Below, in pieces: positions 8,586-17,561 of a DNA stretch of 64,000 nt. The translations under genes and the position numbers were made by a program. Each line of letters starts with the position of its first letter. The first letter of the stretch is position 1. Below the pieces are notes generated by a model. It was given only the letters and a program-made list of their open reading frames with translations. It had not been told where the DNA came from and did not search any database. This DNA is from Bacillus sp. sid0103 (lineage in GTDB: Bacteria; Bacillota; Bacilli; Bacillales_B; DSM-18226). Location of the stretch: the NCBI RefSeq assembly GCF_019219025.1, contig NZ_JAHUWN010000025.1:46033-110032 (forward strand), in the 5' to 3' direction.

Positions 8586-10265
8586 TCATTTTGACACAGT
8601 TACCGTCCTCGTTGCACTTACTCTACCTTTGGAATCTTTTGCATACACATATAATTTTTTTCCTGCCTTTTGCTTCGGTATTTTTACTTTATAATTCCCT
8701 GAAGCATTTGCTTTTGCTGTGTATTTTTTGGTACCTATTTTTACTGTTACCGTTGCATTTTTCTCCGTTTTTCCTGTTACTGTTGTAGTAGTGTATCGGA
8801 CCTTATTTACCGTTGGCTGGTTTGGCGCCACTTTTATAACAGATACAATCCCAGCCTTACTTACATTTCCTTTGCTGTCTTTTGCTGTCACTGATAATTT
8901 AGCCCCTGCATTTTGTACCGGTATGGTGACTTTGTAATTTCCATATTTATCAGCTTTTCCGCTATATTTTTTACCTGCTATTACCACAGTCACAGTAGCA
9001 TAAGCTTCCGTTTTCCCTGTCAAAGTTCCTGCCTTGTTAGAAACATTGTTTACAGTTGGCAAATTGGGAGCCGTTTTATCTATTACTATCATTCTTGCTG
9101 ATGAACTTAACGCATTCAACTTATCTTTATAGGCTACAGTCAGTTGTGTCCCAGCTTTTTGCATAGGAATAATTGCCTTGAAGTTCCCGTTTGAATCCGA
9201 AACTGTGCTGCCAATCAGCTTTGTTCCATTCATTATTTGGATCCTGACATTGCTAGCTGTTTTACCAGAAAGAGAACGATCATTATCATCAACAAGGCTG
9301 ACTATTGGAGCATCCAACTTTTTACTAATATAAGCAGAAGAAATATAACCTGTTAATTTTTGATCAGAAGTTTTGACTGGAACCCATACAAATTTATTTA
9401 CACTGCTGACAGATTGGTCAAATTTAAAATCTCCATCAACAATAAGAGGTGTAGCTTTGGCTAATTTTTTTAAACTAGAAGAAGTACTACTAGGTTGTGC
9501 CCTCAACGTTACACCCTCAAACGTTACAGTGACCTTGTCTCCCTTATGATAAAGGTGAGTAGAAGTGTGCATCTGGTTCGTAAGAGTATATGCTAATTTC
9601 CGGAAGACAATATTATCTTTTTTGTTGGGATCATAGTAAAAGTCACCTGTAGTAAAAGGGAATTGCCCCAATTTAGTATCACCTAAGTAACTGTCTTGTT
9701 GGATCCTGGCAAAGACTTTTTCCTGATATGCTTTCGTATTTTTCAACCCATCTGATTGAACCAGAGGACTGTTTACAGGCTTAGTTCCGTTATAAGCCAA
9801 TACAGGGAAGTACCAATTTTCAATAACCTCTGGTCCCATCCCTTTTATTTTTGGAAGATCCGAGCGTTGATACATACCACTAAGAATTTCAACACCAGTT
9901 TGGATATTATAATAAATATCATCTTTCAATTTTTTCTGAATATCAGGGTTTGATTGATTAGTAATTTGCATGATCCCAATTCCGTTATCATCTGAAATAA
10001 ACGGCTGCCCACCCGCAGTAAACTGTCTCCAATCACTTTCTTGTGCGGCTATCGCTTTTACCACTTCGGGAGGAATCTTTGCTGCTAAAGCTGCATTGGT
10101 CAGTAAGCAGTTGATGTGCTGCGGGACGGGGTTTTGGTTTGGTTTCACTTCTCCAAATGACGTACATTTAGCAGGCCAAGCAATTTCCGCAGAAGCACTT
10201 TCATAAGACAGCCCCAGAAATAATAAACACGTCAAAAGACCTGTTTTTAGTAAAATGGATTTCAT
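8586..10265 (-). CDS. Secreted transglycosylase-like protein with SH3 and Ig-like repeats
   Basis: This 559-residue protein has a signal peptide (residues 1-26, cleavage after ASA). A lysozyme-like SLT domain follows at about 45-190, with the catalytic glutamate in AIAAQESDWRQF and a DDNGIGIMQITNQ motif. An SH3-like segment spans about 245-315. Three Ig-like repeats of about 83 residues (each with an LTGKTE-type turn and a GNYKVTIP-type strand) end in a lysine-rich tail. The layout suggests a surface murein hydrolase whose repeats hold it in the wall. The Ig-like units resemble those found in Bacillus adhesins and S-layer-associated proteins. GGAGAAT precedes the ATG. Substrate and role are inferred from the domains. 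Confidence 0.85.
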   Translation of the reverse strand: MKSILLKTGLLTCLLFLGLSYESASAEIAWPAKCTSFGEVKPNQNPVPQHINCLLTNAALAAKIPPEVVKAIAAQESDWRQFTAGGQPFISDDNGIGIMQITNQSNPDIQKKLKDDIYYNIQTGVEILSGMYQRSDLPKIKGMGPEVIENWYFPVLAYNGTKPVNSPLVQSDGLKNTKAYQEKVFARIQQDSYLGDTKLGQFPFTTGDFYYDPNKKDNIVFRKLAYTLTNQMHTSTHLYHKGDKVTVTFEGVTLRAQPSSTSSSLKKLAKATPLIVDGDFKFDQSVSSVNKFVWVPVKTSDQKLTGYISSAYISKKLDAPIVSLVDDNDRSLSGKTASNVRIQIMNGTKLIGSTVSDSNGNFKAIIPMQKAGTQLTVAYKDKLNALSSSARMIVIDKTAPNLPTVNNVSNKAGTLTGKTEAYATVTVVIAGKKYSGKADKYGNYKVTIPVQNAGAKLSVTAKDSKGNVSKAGIVSVIKVAPNQPTVNKVRYTTTTVTGKTEKNATVTVKIGTKKYTAKANASGNYKVKIPKQKAGKKLYVYAKDSKGRVSATRTVTVSK

Positions 10266-10422
10266 TCTTTTATTCTCCTAACCTTTTAAATTCCAATTTT
10301 CATCAGGAATATTTTATCATGATAGATTATTGTTTTTCTATAATCCAAATAGACTACGAAAATACAAGTGTTATATTATCTAAGTATGGTTAAAATCAGT
10401 ATTTTATAGAAAGGACACGCTG

Positions 10423-11864
10423 ATGAAAACACGAATACTCCTTCTCTTGGTGTTAATTATTTATGGAATGGCTTGGGCTGGTTCCTTTCACAGGTATCAA
10501 TTTCAACTCGCCCATCCGATCGTGAATGACGTAGCTGGGTTATTACCTACAAAAGTAAAGGAAATCAAACACGGAGAAAGCAAGGACCAATTACAGCAAT
10601 GGGTAAAACAGGCCCATAAACAAAATGAAAAAATTTCTATCGCCGGAATGCAGCATAGCCAAGGCGGGCAAACGTATTATCCTGGAGCTATAATGCTAAA
10701 TATGAAACAGTATAATAAAATCTTGGATTATGATCCAAAAGCAAAACAAATCACGGTCCAAAGCGGGGCAACTTGGGCAGATATACAAGAGAAAATCAAT
10801 CCTGATGGGCTTGCCTTAAAGGTACAGCAATCTCAAAATATTTTTACGGTCGGCGGGTCGATGAGCGTAAATGTCCACGGCCGGGATATACGCTATGGAC
10901 CATTAATCGATACCATTGCGTCCTTTCACCTATTGCAGGCTGACGGCTCCATTATTCAAGTTAGCCGGACAAAACATCCGGAGCTATTTTCCCTTGTCAT
11001 TGGAGGATACGGATTGTTCGGGGTAATTTTAGATGTCACGCTTAATTTGACGAACAATGAGTTGTATCAGTATGAAACGGTTCCGATGAACTACCGAGAG
11101 TATTCAAATTATTTTCGCCAACATGTTCAAAGCGATCAAAATGTTCGCATGCATATTGCAAGAATATCAGTTGCACCGGATCATTTTTTACAGATATGTA
11201 TGTAACAAATTATCGCCTGGCTCCCAATCAAGGAAGATTAGACGAATTTGAGAAATTAGAAAATCCCGATCAGATAGTTGCACTGCCGAAGTTTTCTCTT
11301 CAACTAGCCCGATATAGTGATTGGGGAAAAAATCTTTTATGGTCCACCCAGAAAAAACTTTCCATAAAACAATCAGGAAACTATGAAACAAGAAATAATG
11401 TTATGCGCACCTCAACTGATTTTATGGAGTATGAGGATCCAAGCCGTACGGAGATATTACAAGAATATTTTGTTCCTGTGGATGAATTTGCTCCCTATAT
11501 CGATGATCTTCGCAACGTGTTAACGAAAGAAGATCTCAATGTCTTAAATATTACGGTTCGCTTTGTTGAAAAAAATCAACAATCAGTGATGTCCTATGCA
11601 AAGGAAGATATGTTTGCTTTCGTATGGCTTATTAATCAGCATAAAAGCGCTGACGGTATAACGAAAACACAAAAGGCTTTACGGAAACTTATTAACGTTA
11701 CTTTAAAACATCGAGGAAGCTATTACCTACCCTACTATTCCTATCCAAGTAAACAAGAGTTGGAGAAAGCCTATCCGCGCAGTAAAGAGTTTTTTCGAAA
11801 AAAACGACTCTACGATCCCGATGAAACATTTATGAATTTCTTTTATAAGGAGTATGGACAATGA
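10423..11864 (+). pseudogene. FAD-binding oxidoreductase, broken by a frameshift in a T run
   Basis: Two overlapping reading frames (10423-11205 and 11196-11864) together make one protein of about 480 residues. The first holds a membrane-anchor N-terminus and the PCMH-type FAD-binding domain (IAGMQHSQGGQ, VGGSMSVNVHGRD, GGYGLFGVILDVTL). The second holds the substrate/cap domain. At 11184-11189 there are six T residues; seven would join the frames smoothly as APDHFFTDMYVTNYRLA. This resembles the sugar-lactone/FAD oxidase group, with no specific substrate assigned. The break may be a real mutation, a slippage-controlled switch, or a sequencing error in the homopolymer. An MFS gene overlaps its end by ATGA. 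Confidence 0.75.
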
Positions 11865-12430
11865 CCTTCAGGCAACTAATACGTGCACAAAGTATCATGC
11901 TAACGGCAAGTAGTATTGCTTTTCCCTTTTATACTTTACTGCTTCGAAATCTCGGGGACAGCTATTCACAATTCGGATGGGCCTATGGATTATTTGCCCT
12001 TACCTCTGCTCTCTGCCATCCATTGATTGGCCTTTTAACTGATCGGTTGGGAGATAAGGTCTTACTAATCGTTTATGCATGGGGAATGGCCGGAATGATG
12101 TTATTTGTCCCGATACTCTCAGAACTATGGCAGGTTTATACGATCCAAGTGGTGATGGGTATTTTAGGAGCTATTCAAAAAACAACCGAAAAGACAGCCA
12201 TCTCTCGGCAAGTAACAACCGAACAAGTTGGGAAGAAAATCGGTCACTACCATTTATGGACCTCCATATGGACTGCAGTCGGGATCATTGCTATGGGGTA
12301 TATGATCGATTTTTTAACGATTGGCAGCTTGTTCTATCTTACCTCCATTCTTTATATGATTGCAGGACTTATTGTTTGGAAACGACCGAATGATCGAAAA
12401 GATCAAGTTGAAAATCAACTACCTATTTAA
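11861..12430 (+). CDS. Short MFS transporter (about six membrane helices)
   Basis: This 189-residue protein has about six hydrophobic helices and the MFS motif LIGLLTDRLGDKVLL between helices 2 and 3. It is half the normal length of an MFS permease, with an apparently natural end followed by a terminator. Its ATG overlaps the TGA of the FAD oxidase (ATGA), so translation is coupled. It may be a genuine half-size transporter acting as a dimer or a shortened gene; I cannot distinguish these. Confidence 0.7.
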   Translation: MTFRQLIRAQSIMLTASSIAFPFYTLLLRNLGDSYSQFGWAYGLFALTSALCHPLIGLLTDRLGDKVLLIVYAWGMAGMMLFVPILSELWQVYTIQVVMGILGAIQKTTEKTAISRQVTTEQVGKKIGHYHLWTSIWTAVGIIAMGYMIDFLTIGSLFYLTSILYMIAGLIVWKRPNDRKDQVENQLPI

Positions 12431-12439
12431 CTGAATGAA

Positions 12440-12472
12440 AAAGGCATTGGGTTGATACATTCCAATGCCTTT
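12440..12472 (+). terminator. Terminator of the FAD oxidase/MFS operon
   Basis: AAAGGCATTGG pairs with CCAATGCCTTT across an 11-base loop, directly after the MFS stop codon. Confidence 0.85.
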
Positions 12473-12502
12473 GTTTGATTTTATTCGTAAAAGTTAGGCA
12501 TA

Positions 12503-12539
12503 AAAAAAGAGGCACAAATCCTCATGATTTGTAACCTCT
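12503..12539 (-). terminator. Terminator of the minus-strand MFS gene
   Basis: AGAGG.ACAAATC and GATTTGT..CCTCT form a stem which on the minus strand is followed by seven T residues. Confidence 0.8.
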
Positions 12540-12596
12540 GTGAAATTTTATAGTTAAGGAAGAATTCCTGTTTAATGAACCTTTCTTACTTTAACA

Positions 12597-13814
12597 TTAC
12601 ACTACTTTAGAAAGGGTATGGTTTTGCTCCTGAGTGGTTTTTCCTTTTTTCAAACTTACCATTGCGATAAAGGAGATACAGTAAAGTAATGCAAGATACC
12701 CCATTGCAACCGTAACATTCGCATGCTGAAGGATATATCCTACTAATATAGGAGATAATCCTCCTAATGCTCTTCCGAAGTTAAAAATCGTGTTGGTTGC
12801 TGTGCTGCGAATTTCAACCGGATAAAAACTGCTTATTAATGCCCCATAGCCAGCGAACATACCATTCGAGAAGAATCCAACAATGGCACCGCCGATTAAA
12901 AGGCCTGCACTCCCTGACGCAAAGGAGTATAAAAAGACAGCGCCCGCGGAAGCGAATAAGAAGATCCCAAATGACCGTTTCATTCCAAATCGATCCATAA
13001 ATTGTCCGAACGTTAACATTCCTGCAATCATTCCTGCTGCCGTACTAATCGTCCAAAGTGCCGAATTTGAAACGGATAAACCTTGGGATTGTTGAAGCAT
13101 TGATGGCAGCCAAATCATCAAACCATTATAACCTGCAATTTGGACAGTTGCCATGATTGCTAAGGCAATCGTTGTTACAGAAGTTCTTGGTGTAGCAAAC
13201 AATTGCTTTAATTTCCTTTCCCTTGGCACTAGTTGTTTTTTCTTATTTGCAGCTAGCCATTCGGGAGATTCGTCTAATTTCTTTCGCACGATAAAGGCAA
13301 ATATAACCGGTACCAAGCCGATGAAGAACAATCCTCTCCATCCCCAAGAAGGAAGGATGATGGCGCTAAGGAGAGCAGCGAGAATCACACCGTATTGAGC
13401 GCCGATGCTAACATAAGAAGAGGCTCGTCCTTGTTTATTTTTTGGCCATGCTTCAGCTACAAGCGCCATTCCAATACCGTATTCTCCACCTGCACCTAAG
13501 CCTGCAATAAATCTATAGATGTAAACTTGCTCAATATTTGAAGCTAGTCCTGTTAACGCCGTGCCGATTGCAAATAGCAGAATCGTATAAGTAAATATTC
13601 TAACTCGCCCAAATTTATCTGCTAAGATACCGAAAATCACTCCGCCAGCCAGCATTCCTAGGTTGGTAATAGAAGAAATGAGGCCGCCAGCCACCATATC
13701 AATATGAAACTCTGCAATAATCATCGACATGGCAAAGGAAATAAACATGATGTCCATGCCCTCTAATGTTAATCCTGCTACTGAAGCGACTACTGTTTTT
13801 TTACGATAATCCAT
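12597..13814 (-). CDS. MFS metabolite:H+ symporter
   Basis: This 405-residue protein is a 12-helix major facilitator. The motif GILADKFGRVRIFTY follows helix 2, RFIAGLGAGGEYGIG lies in helix 4, and SPEWL lies in the central loop, as in the aromatic acid/metabolite symporter and sugar porter branches. I chose ATG 13814, with AAAGGAG eleven bases upstream, over an ATG 31 codons earlier whose extension is not MFS-like and lies in the leader. The 5' region holds a long hairpin resembling an attenuator, so transcription may be regulated by a leader RNA. Substrate unknown. Confidence 0.85.
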   Translation of the reverse strand: MDYRKKTVVASVAGLTLEGMDIMFISFAMSMIIAEFHIDMVAGGLISSITNLGMLAGGVIFGILADKFGRVRIFTYTILLFAIGTALTGLASNIEQVYIYRFIAGLGAGGEYGIGMALVAEAWPKNKQGRASSYVSIGAQYGVILAALLSAIILPSWGWRGLFFIGLVPVIFAFIVRKKLDESPEWLAANKKKQLVPRERKLKQLFATPRTSVTTIALAIMATVQIAGYNGLMIWLPSMLQQSQGLSVSNSALWTISTAAGMIAGMLTFGQFMDRFGMKRSFGIFLFASAGAVFLYSFASGSAGLLIGGAIVGFFSNGMFAGYGALISSFYPVEIRSTATNTIFNFGRALGGLSPILVGYILQHANVTVAMGYLALLYCISFIAMVSLKKGKTTQEQNHTLSKVV

Positions 13815-13897
13815 TTCTGTCGTTCTCCTTTCAAGCCTCACTGGACTTAGATTAAAAGATAATTGGCAAAAATAAAATGCCCTTTCATCCAAAGGAC

Positions 13898-13968
13898 AAA
13901 AAGGCATTCATATACGTGACAAAGTATATATGAAGTTTACGTTCGCCTTTTTGGACTCTCTGGACCAA
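13898..13968 (-). promoter_or_regulatory. Putative attenuator leader of the MFS gene
   Basis: On the minus strand a TTGG-tccagagagt-CCAA hairpin (13951-13968) is followed by a long stem AAAAAGGC...GCCTTTTT (13952-13945 with 13905-13898), ending in five T. The UCCAGAGAG loop resembles the PyrR-binding loop of Bacillus pyr leaders, but the bases after it differ from that consensus. The layout fits a cis-acting attenuator; the ligand is a guess. Confidence 0.4.
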
Positions 13969-14067
13969 GTTAAAGGAAATTAATTTCATCTAATAGTAAC
14001 ATGATCCATTTCATGTGACAATAGAAATACCTAGAAAAGTCCCTTTAAAGATGAAGGTGGTGTTCTG

Positions 14068-14421
14068 TTATACCATTCTGCTAAAGGATTGACTGAGACT
14101 TTTTAACGTGTAGAGTCTGCCCGTTAACAGAAATAAATCATCGTAATGATTATTTACATATTCCTCAATAATAGTAAGCCCTTCTTTAAATTGATCAACT
14201 AAATAATAGGTATACTTTCCATCCCAATCAAACTGATTAATTCTAATAAGTTCATCTGCTAGGATTTGAAATCTATACTCTTCATTAAGAAGTTTTATTT
14301 GGTACAGTTTATCCGGTGTAAACCTGGTGCTGTTTTTATTATCATGACTTTTATTAACGTATTTTATAAAACCCTTTATATTTTCAGCCAGTAAATTCGC
14401 CTTTTGCATCTCAAAGTTCAT
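14068..14421 (-). CDS. Hypothetical protein, second of a pair
   Basis: I do not recognise this 117-residue protein. It is soluble, mainly helical and rich in Asn, Lys, Leu and Tyr, with no signal peptide, membrane segment or metal motif. It starts three bases after the stop codon of the upstream 14425-14685 gene, so the two form a small operon. Neither a phage nor a toxin-antitoxin family is recognisable. Confidence 0.55.
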   Translation of the reverse strand: MNFEMQKANLLAENIKGFIKYVNKSHDNKNSTRFTPDKLYQIKLLNEEYRFQILADELIRINQFDWDGKYTYYLVDQFKEGLTIIEEYVNNHYDDLFLLTGRLYTLKSLSQSFSRMV

Positions 14422-14424
14422 AAT

Positions 14425-14685
14425 TTAATCTCCTAGTACCAAAAAATATTGAATATGATTTACTGAAATAGGAGTAATCGCCATGATACGATATCCGATA
14501 CTTAGTAATTGCGACAATGTTTCGGCACAATTTTGACGTAGAGGCTCAATCGGGGCGTGGTAACTTTTATAAAGATTGAGAAATTGATTATTGGTTGTAC
14601 AGTGAAGCAAAATCACATGTCTTCCAGTCCATGCTTGACCAATCATGGGTTGTGGCTGCATTTGTATTTCCCTTTTGATTCTCAT
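14425..14685 (-). CDS. Hypothetical protein, first of a pair
   Basis: I do not recognise this protein of 86 residues. The ATG at 14685 has AAGGG eight bases upstream; a GTG three codons earlier overlaps that site and is less likely. The N-terminus is basic (MRIKREIQMQPQPMIG), the rest alternates short beta-like segments with one helical stretch. It is transcribed with the following 117-residue gene. No function can be assigned. Confidence 0.55.
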   Translation of the reverse strand: MRIKREIQMQPQPMIGQAWTGRHVILLHCTTNNQFLNLYKSYHAPIEPLRQNCAETLSQLLSIGYRIMAITPISVNHIQYFLVLGD

Positions 14686-15026
14686 ATGGAACACCCTTAT
14701 TCATTGATACAATAGAATATGGAAAAAATGTTGTCCAATGTTCTTGAAAAATAAGGAAAATTTATGTATTTTAAAACTCACGATCCAAACTGAAATATAG
14801 CATGCAAAAAAGGCAGCAATCTTTTTTTGTTTTCTGTACTACACTATAGTCATTAATGCGATACAATAAGCCAAATTAACTAATATATTCACACTTAAAT
14901 TGTCCAATAAAAGCTTGTGGTTAAATTATTCTTGATTTACTTACATTTTACTTAATATTCACAACCTCTCAACATTTACCTTCTATTATTAACTTGTACA
15001 TTACTAGGTTAGAAGGAGGTTCTTTT

Positions 15027-16229
15027 ATGAAAAATGTCGGTTCACAAAATGGTATAGATAGACGAGACTTTATTAAAAAAGGTGGTATTGGTGCACTTGC
15101 CCTTACTGTTGCTTCAACTGGAATACCGGTAGATTTTTTTAGCAGCACAGCTCATGCAGAAAAATTGGATCATAATGTTGCACTCCAATTTAAACCAGAT
15201 GGAAAGTTCAAAATCGTTCAATTTAATGATACACAAGATGATGAGCGTATTGATGTGCGAACCATCCAGCTAATGGAGAAAGTGCTTGACTCTGAGAAAC
15301 CTGACTTTGTCGTGCTTAATGGCGATAACATTTCTGGTGGTTGTGATACTCCAATGGAGATGAAACAAGCCCTTAACAATGTTGCACAACCGATGGAAAA
15401 AAGAGGTATCAAGTGGGCGGTAACATTCGGGAACCACGATGAAGATTCTACCCCTAAAAGCGGGCTTAATGAAGAAGACATGTTGAATATTTACATGTCC
15501 TATAAATATAATATGAATCAGCCAGGGGCAAAAGGTGTTACTGGAACTGGGAACATGAACCTTATCATTAAGAACTCTAGAGGTAACAAAGCGGCATTCA
15601 ATCTCTGGCTGTTAGACAGTGGCAGGTATGCCCCACCAACCATTGCTGGTCAGGATTTTAAAGGATACCCTTCATGGGATTGGCTGCGCTTTAATCAGGT
15701 AAGCTGGTATTATGAGACCTCAAAGCGAATAGAGAAGCAATGGGGATATAAAGTTCCTTCGCTCGTTTTCATACATATCCCTCTTTGGGAACATCGATAT
15801 ATGTGGTATGCAAGCGTAGATGAGAGATCTGATTCTAACCATGCCCTTGCTGTTAAAAAGCACAATATTGTAGGTGAAAGAAATGAAGAGGAATGTCCGG
15901 GTCCAATCAACAGTGGTTTGTTTTCGGCCATGCTAGAGAGAGGCGATGTAAAGGGCGTATTTTGCGGACATGATCACGTCAATAACTATATGGGTAATTA
16001 TTATGGAATTTTGCTTGGCTACTCCAGTAGCACAGGGTTTGGTGCCTATGGTTTACCTGGATCTGATAGAAATAGACTTCGAGGAGCCAGAGTATTCAAT
16101 TTAGATGAAAACACAGAAGGCACGCTTAGTGAAACCCACATGGTTTTTGCTAAAGATTACGGAATTGACTTAACTGCGAATGATCAAAGTATTGACCCAG
16201 AGCCACTACGGGACATTAGGAAAAATTAG
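15027..16229 (+). CDS. Tat-exported metallophosphoesterase
   Basis: This 400-residue protein is a calcineurin-like phosphoesterase. It has a twin-arginine signal (DRRDFIKKGG, then a hydrophobic stretch, ending near AHA), so it is folded with its metals before export. Metal-binding motifs are FNDTQDD (in place of DxH), VVLNGDNISGG, FGNHDED, and FCGHDHVNNY. The first motif has Asp-Thr-Gln, as in the phosphodiesterase subgroup sometimes annotated PhoD- or YqaA-like. AGAAGGAGG (15011-15018) decides the ATG at 15027 over an ATG 11 codons earlier. It is monocistronic with its own terminator. The substrate is unknown. Confidence 0.85.
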   Translation: MKNVGSQNGIDRRDFIKKGGIGALALTVASTGIPVDFFSSTAHAEKLDHNVALQFKPDGKFKIVQFNDTQDDERIDVRTIQLMEKVLDSEKPDFVVLNGDNISGGCDTPMEMKQALNNVAQPMEKRGIKWAVTFGNHDEDSTPKSGLNEEDMLNIYMSYKYNMNQPGAKGVTGTGNMNLIIKNSRGNKAAFNLWLLDSGRYAPPTIAGQDFKGYPSWDWLRFNQVSWYYETSKRIEKQWGYKVPSLVFIHIPLWEHRYMWYASVDERSDSNHALAVKKHNIVGERNEEECPGPINSGLFSAMLERGDVKGVFCGHDHVNNYMGNYYGILLGYSSSTGFGAYGLPGSDRNRLRGARVFNLDENTEGTLSETHMVFAKDYGIDLTANDQSIDPEPLRDIRKN

Positions 16230-16290
16230 AAAGAAAATATTGAGGTCAATAACTAAAGACACTGTGACTTGAAATTGCATATTGCTAGCA

Positions 16291-16320
16291 AAAAACAGGT
16301 CAATCTCTTGACCTGTTTTT
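16291..16320 (+). terminator. Terminator of the phosphoesterase gene
   Basis: AAAAACAGGTCAA and TTGACCTGTTTTT form a perfect 13-bp stem with a four-base loop. It could work in both directions and so also end the DUF2935 gene on the minus strand. Confidence 0.88.
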
Positions 16321-16367
16321 ACCTATTCATATTTTGTTAACTATTTACTAATCTCCGAACACTGATT

Positions 16368-17165
16368 TCACTCCATAAGTCGAGGTTTAGCAGGATCACA
16401 ATTCGGAGTGTCAAGATTTGCTGATTCAGCTAACTTCATCAGATAATAACATTCTTCCCGGTACATATGATCGGCCATTAAAGGAGCGAATGTACCTAAT
16501 GCATGCTTACTTAGTCTCAGTTCTTCAATTTCCTCTAGAAAATTTTGAAACAACTTAATTTCTAACTGACTTTCTACATTCATTCTTTCTAAAGCAGGAA
16601 ACGCAGTCAAATTGGTTCTTAAGTAGCCTGCTAGTTCGACTGCTTTCAAGTAAAAATCTTCAAACTTCTTCTTAAATGAGTTACTTTTCTCTTTAAGTTT
16701 CATTTCAACTCCATCAAGATTGGTGGAAATCCCCTCTGAGTGCCCCGCTGCATCTAATAGCCATAATAGGTGATGATGGAGCTCATGGTAGACAGGCGGA
16801 ACTTTCCCGGCTTGTAAGTGTTTTAATATTCGTAAGTATTCCTCTAATTCGTTTACCATATGGTTAATAAAGGTGGGTGAAAGGTGTATTTTGATTTTCC
16901 CTATCAGGTGTTTTCTTATTAAGTCCAATTTAAATTCCCTAAATTTTAATACCTCTGTTTCTGCTTCATCTGTTAGTGATACCAAATCTGAAGATTTTGC
17001 ACGCTCCAAAAGTGTGTCAAATATTCGAATGAAATTTGAGGTCTTTTCAATTTCCCCCTCTTGCGTAGGTGCAAGTGCATCGTTTATAAACCTAGAATGG
17101 TCACCTAATATTTGCAGCCAAAAACGATGTTCAAATCTTGCTGTTCGCTCAAAGACCTCATTCAT
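16368..17165 (-). CDS. DUF2935 domain protein, ferritin-like helical repeats
   Basis: This 265-residue protein has two similar helical halves, each beginning with an EHRFWLQILGDHSRF-like motif (second copy around HALGTFAPLMADHMYREE). The conserved Glu/His pairs resemble a ferritin-like or hemerythrin-like metal site; the DUF2935 family in Bacillus and Clostridium is built this way. Its function is not known. GGGAGG seven bases before ATG 17165 sets the start. It is a single gene with a terminator on each side. Confidence 0.8.
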   Translation of the reverse strand: MNEVFERTARFEHRFWLQILGDHSRFINDALAPTQEGEIEKTSNFIRIFDTLLERAKSSDLVSLTDEAETEVLKFREFKLDLIRKHLIGKIKIHLSPTFINHMVNELEEYLRILKHLQAGKVPPVYHELHHHLLWLLDAAGHSEGISTNLDGVEMKLKEKSNSFKKKFEDFYLKAVELAGYLRTNLTAFPALERMNVESQLEIKLFQNFLEEIEELRLSKHALGTFAPLMADHMYREECYYLMKLAESANLDTPNCDPAKPRLME

Positions 17166-17180
17166 GTTTTTTCCTCCCAC

Positions 17181-17393
17181 TAAAGAAATCCTCGCACTAA
17201 TTTGATGTTTATTCTTTTTGTTTATCTCTTATGAACGAACGAGAAAAAAACACTTTAGTAGTAATGTTGAAAGTATCATTGCTGATCTGATACAAACACT
17301 CGGTGGTCTTCGAAAAATTCACTTAAATCCCGTTTACTAGTCTCTTCCATAATCCTAATAATTCAAATTTTTAGAAAAATCATTATTTTTCAT
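17181..17393. other. Intergenic region without recognised gene
   Basis: AT-rich sequence between the DUF2935 gene and the ftsZ terminator; it presumably holds the DUF2935 promoter, but no hexamer pair is clear enough to call. Confidence 0.4.
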
Positions 17394-17439
17394 AAAAAAA
17401 CCTCCTTAACTAAATGGATATTCCCATTAGTCAGGAGGT
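17394..17439 (-). terminator. Terminator of the solitary ftsZ gene
   Basis: ACCTCCT..ACTAATGGG pairs with the complementary arm through AGGAGGT; on the minus strand seven T residues follow. It lies 120 bases beyond the ftsZ stop codon. Confidence 0.85.
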
Positions 17440-17561
17440 CACAATGTATTTTTGAGAATGCAATACAATAAAAAAAATAAAACTAATGATTCCAAAGTGC
17501 TAAAAAAGTATTAATGGTTGAGTATATGTATCAATCACAGAAAATGTATAGTTAAATTTTA

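Noticed and set aside
13898..13968. Purine, preQ1 or T-box riboswitch
   Set aside because: None of the conserved core sequences of these classes is present; only a weak PyrR-loop resemblance remains.
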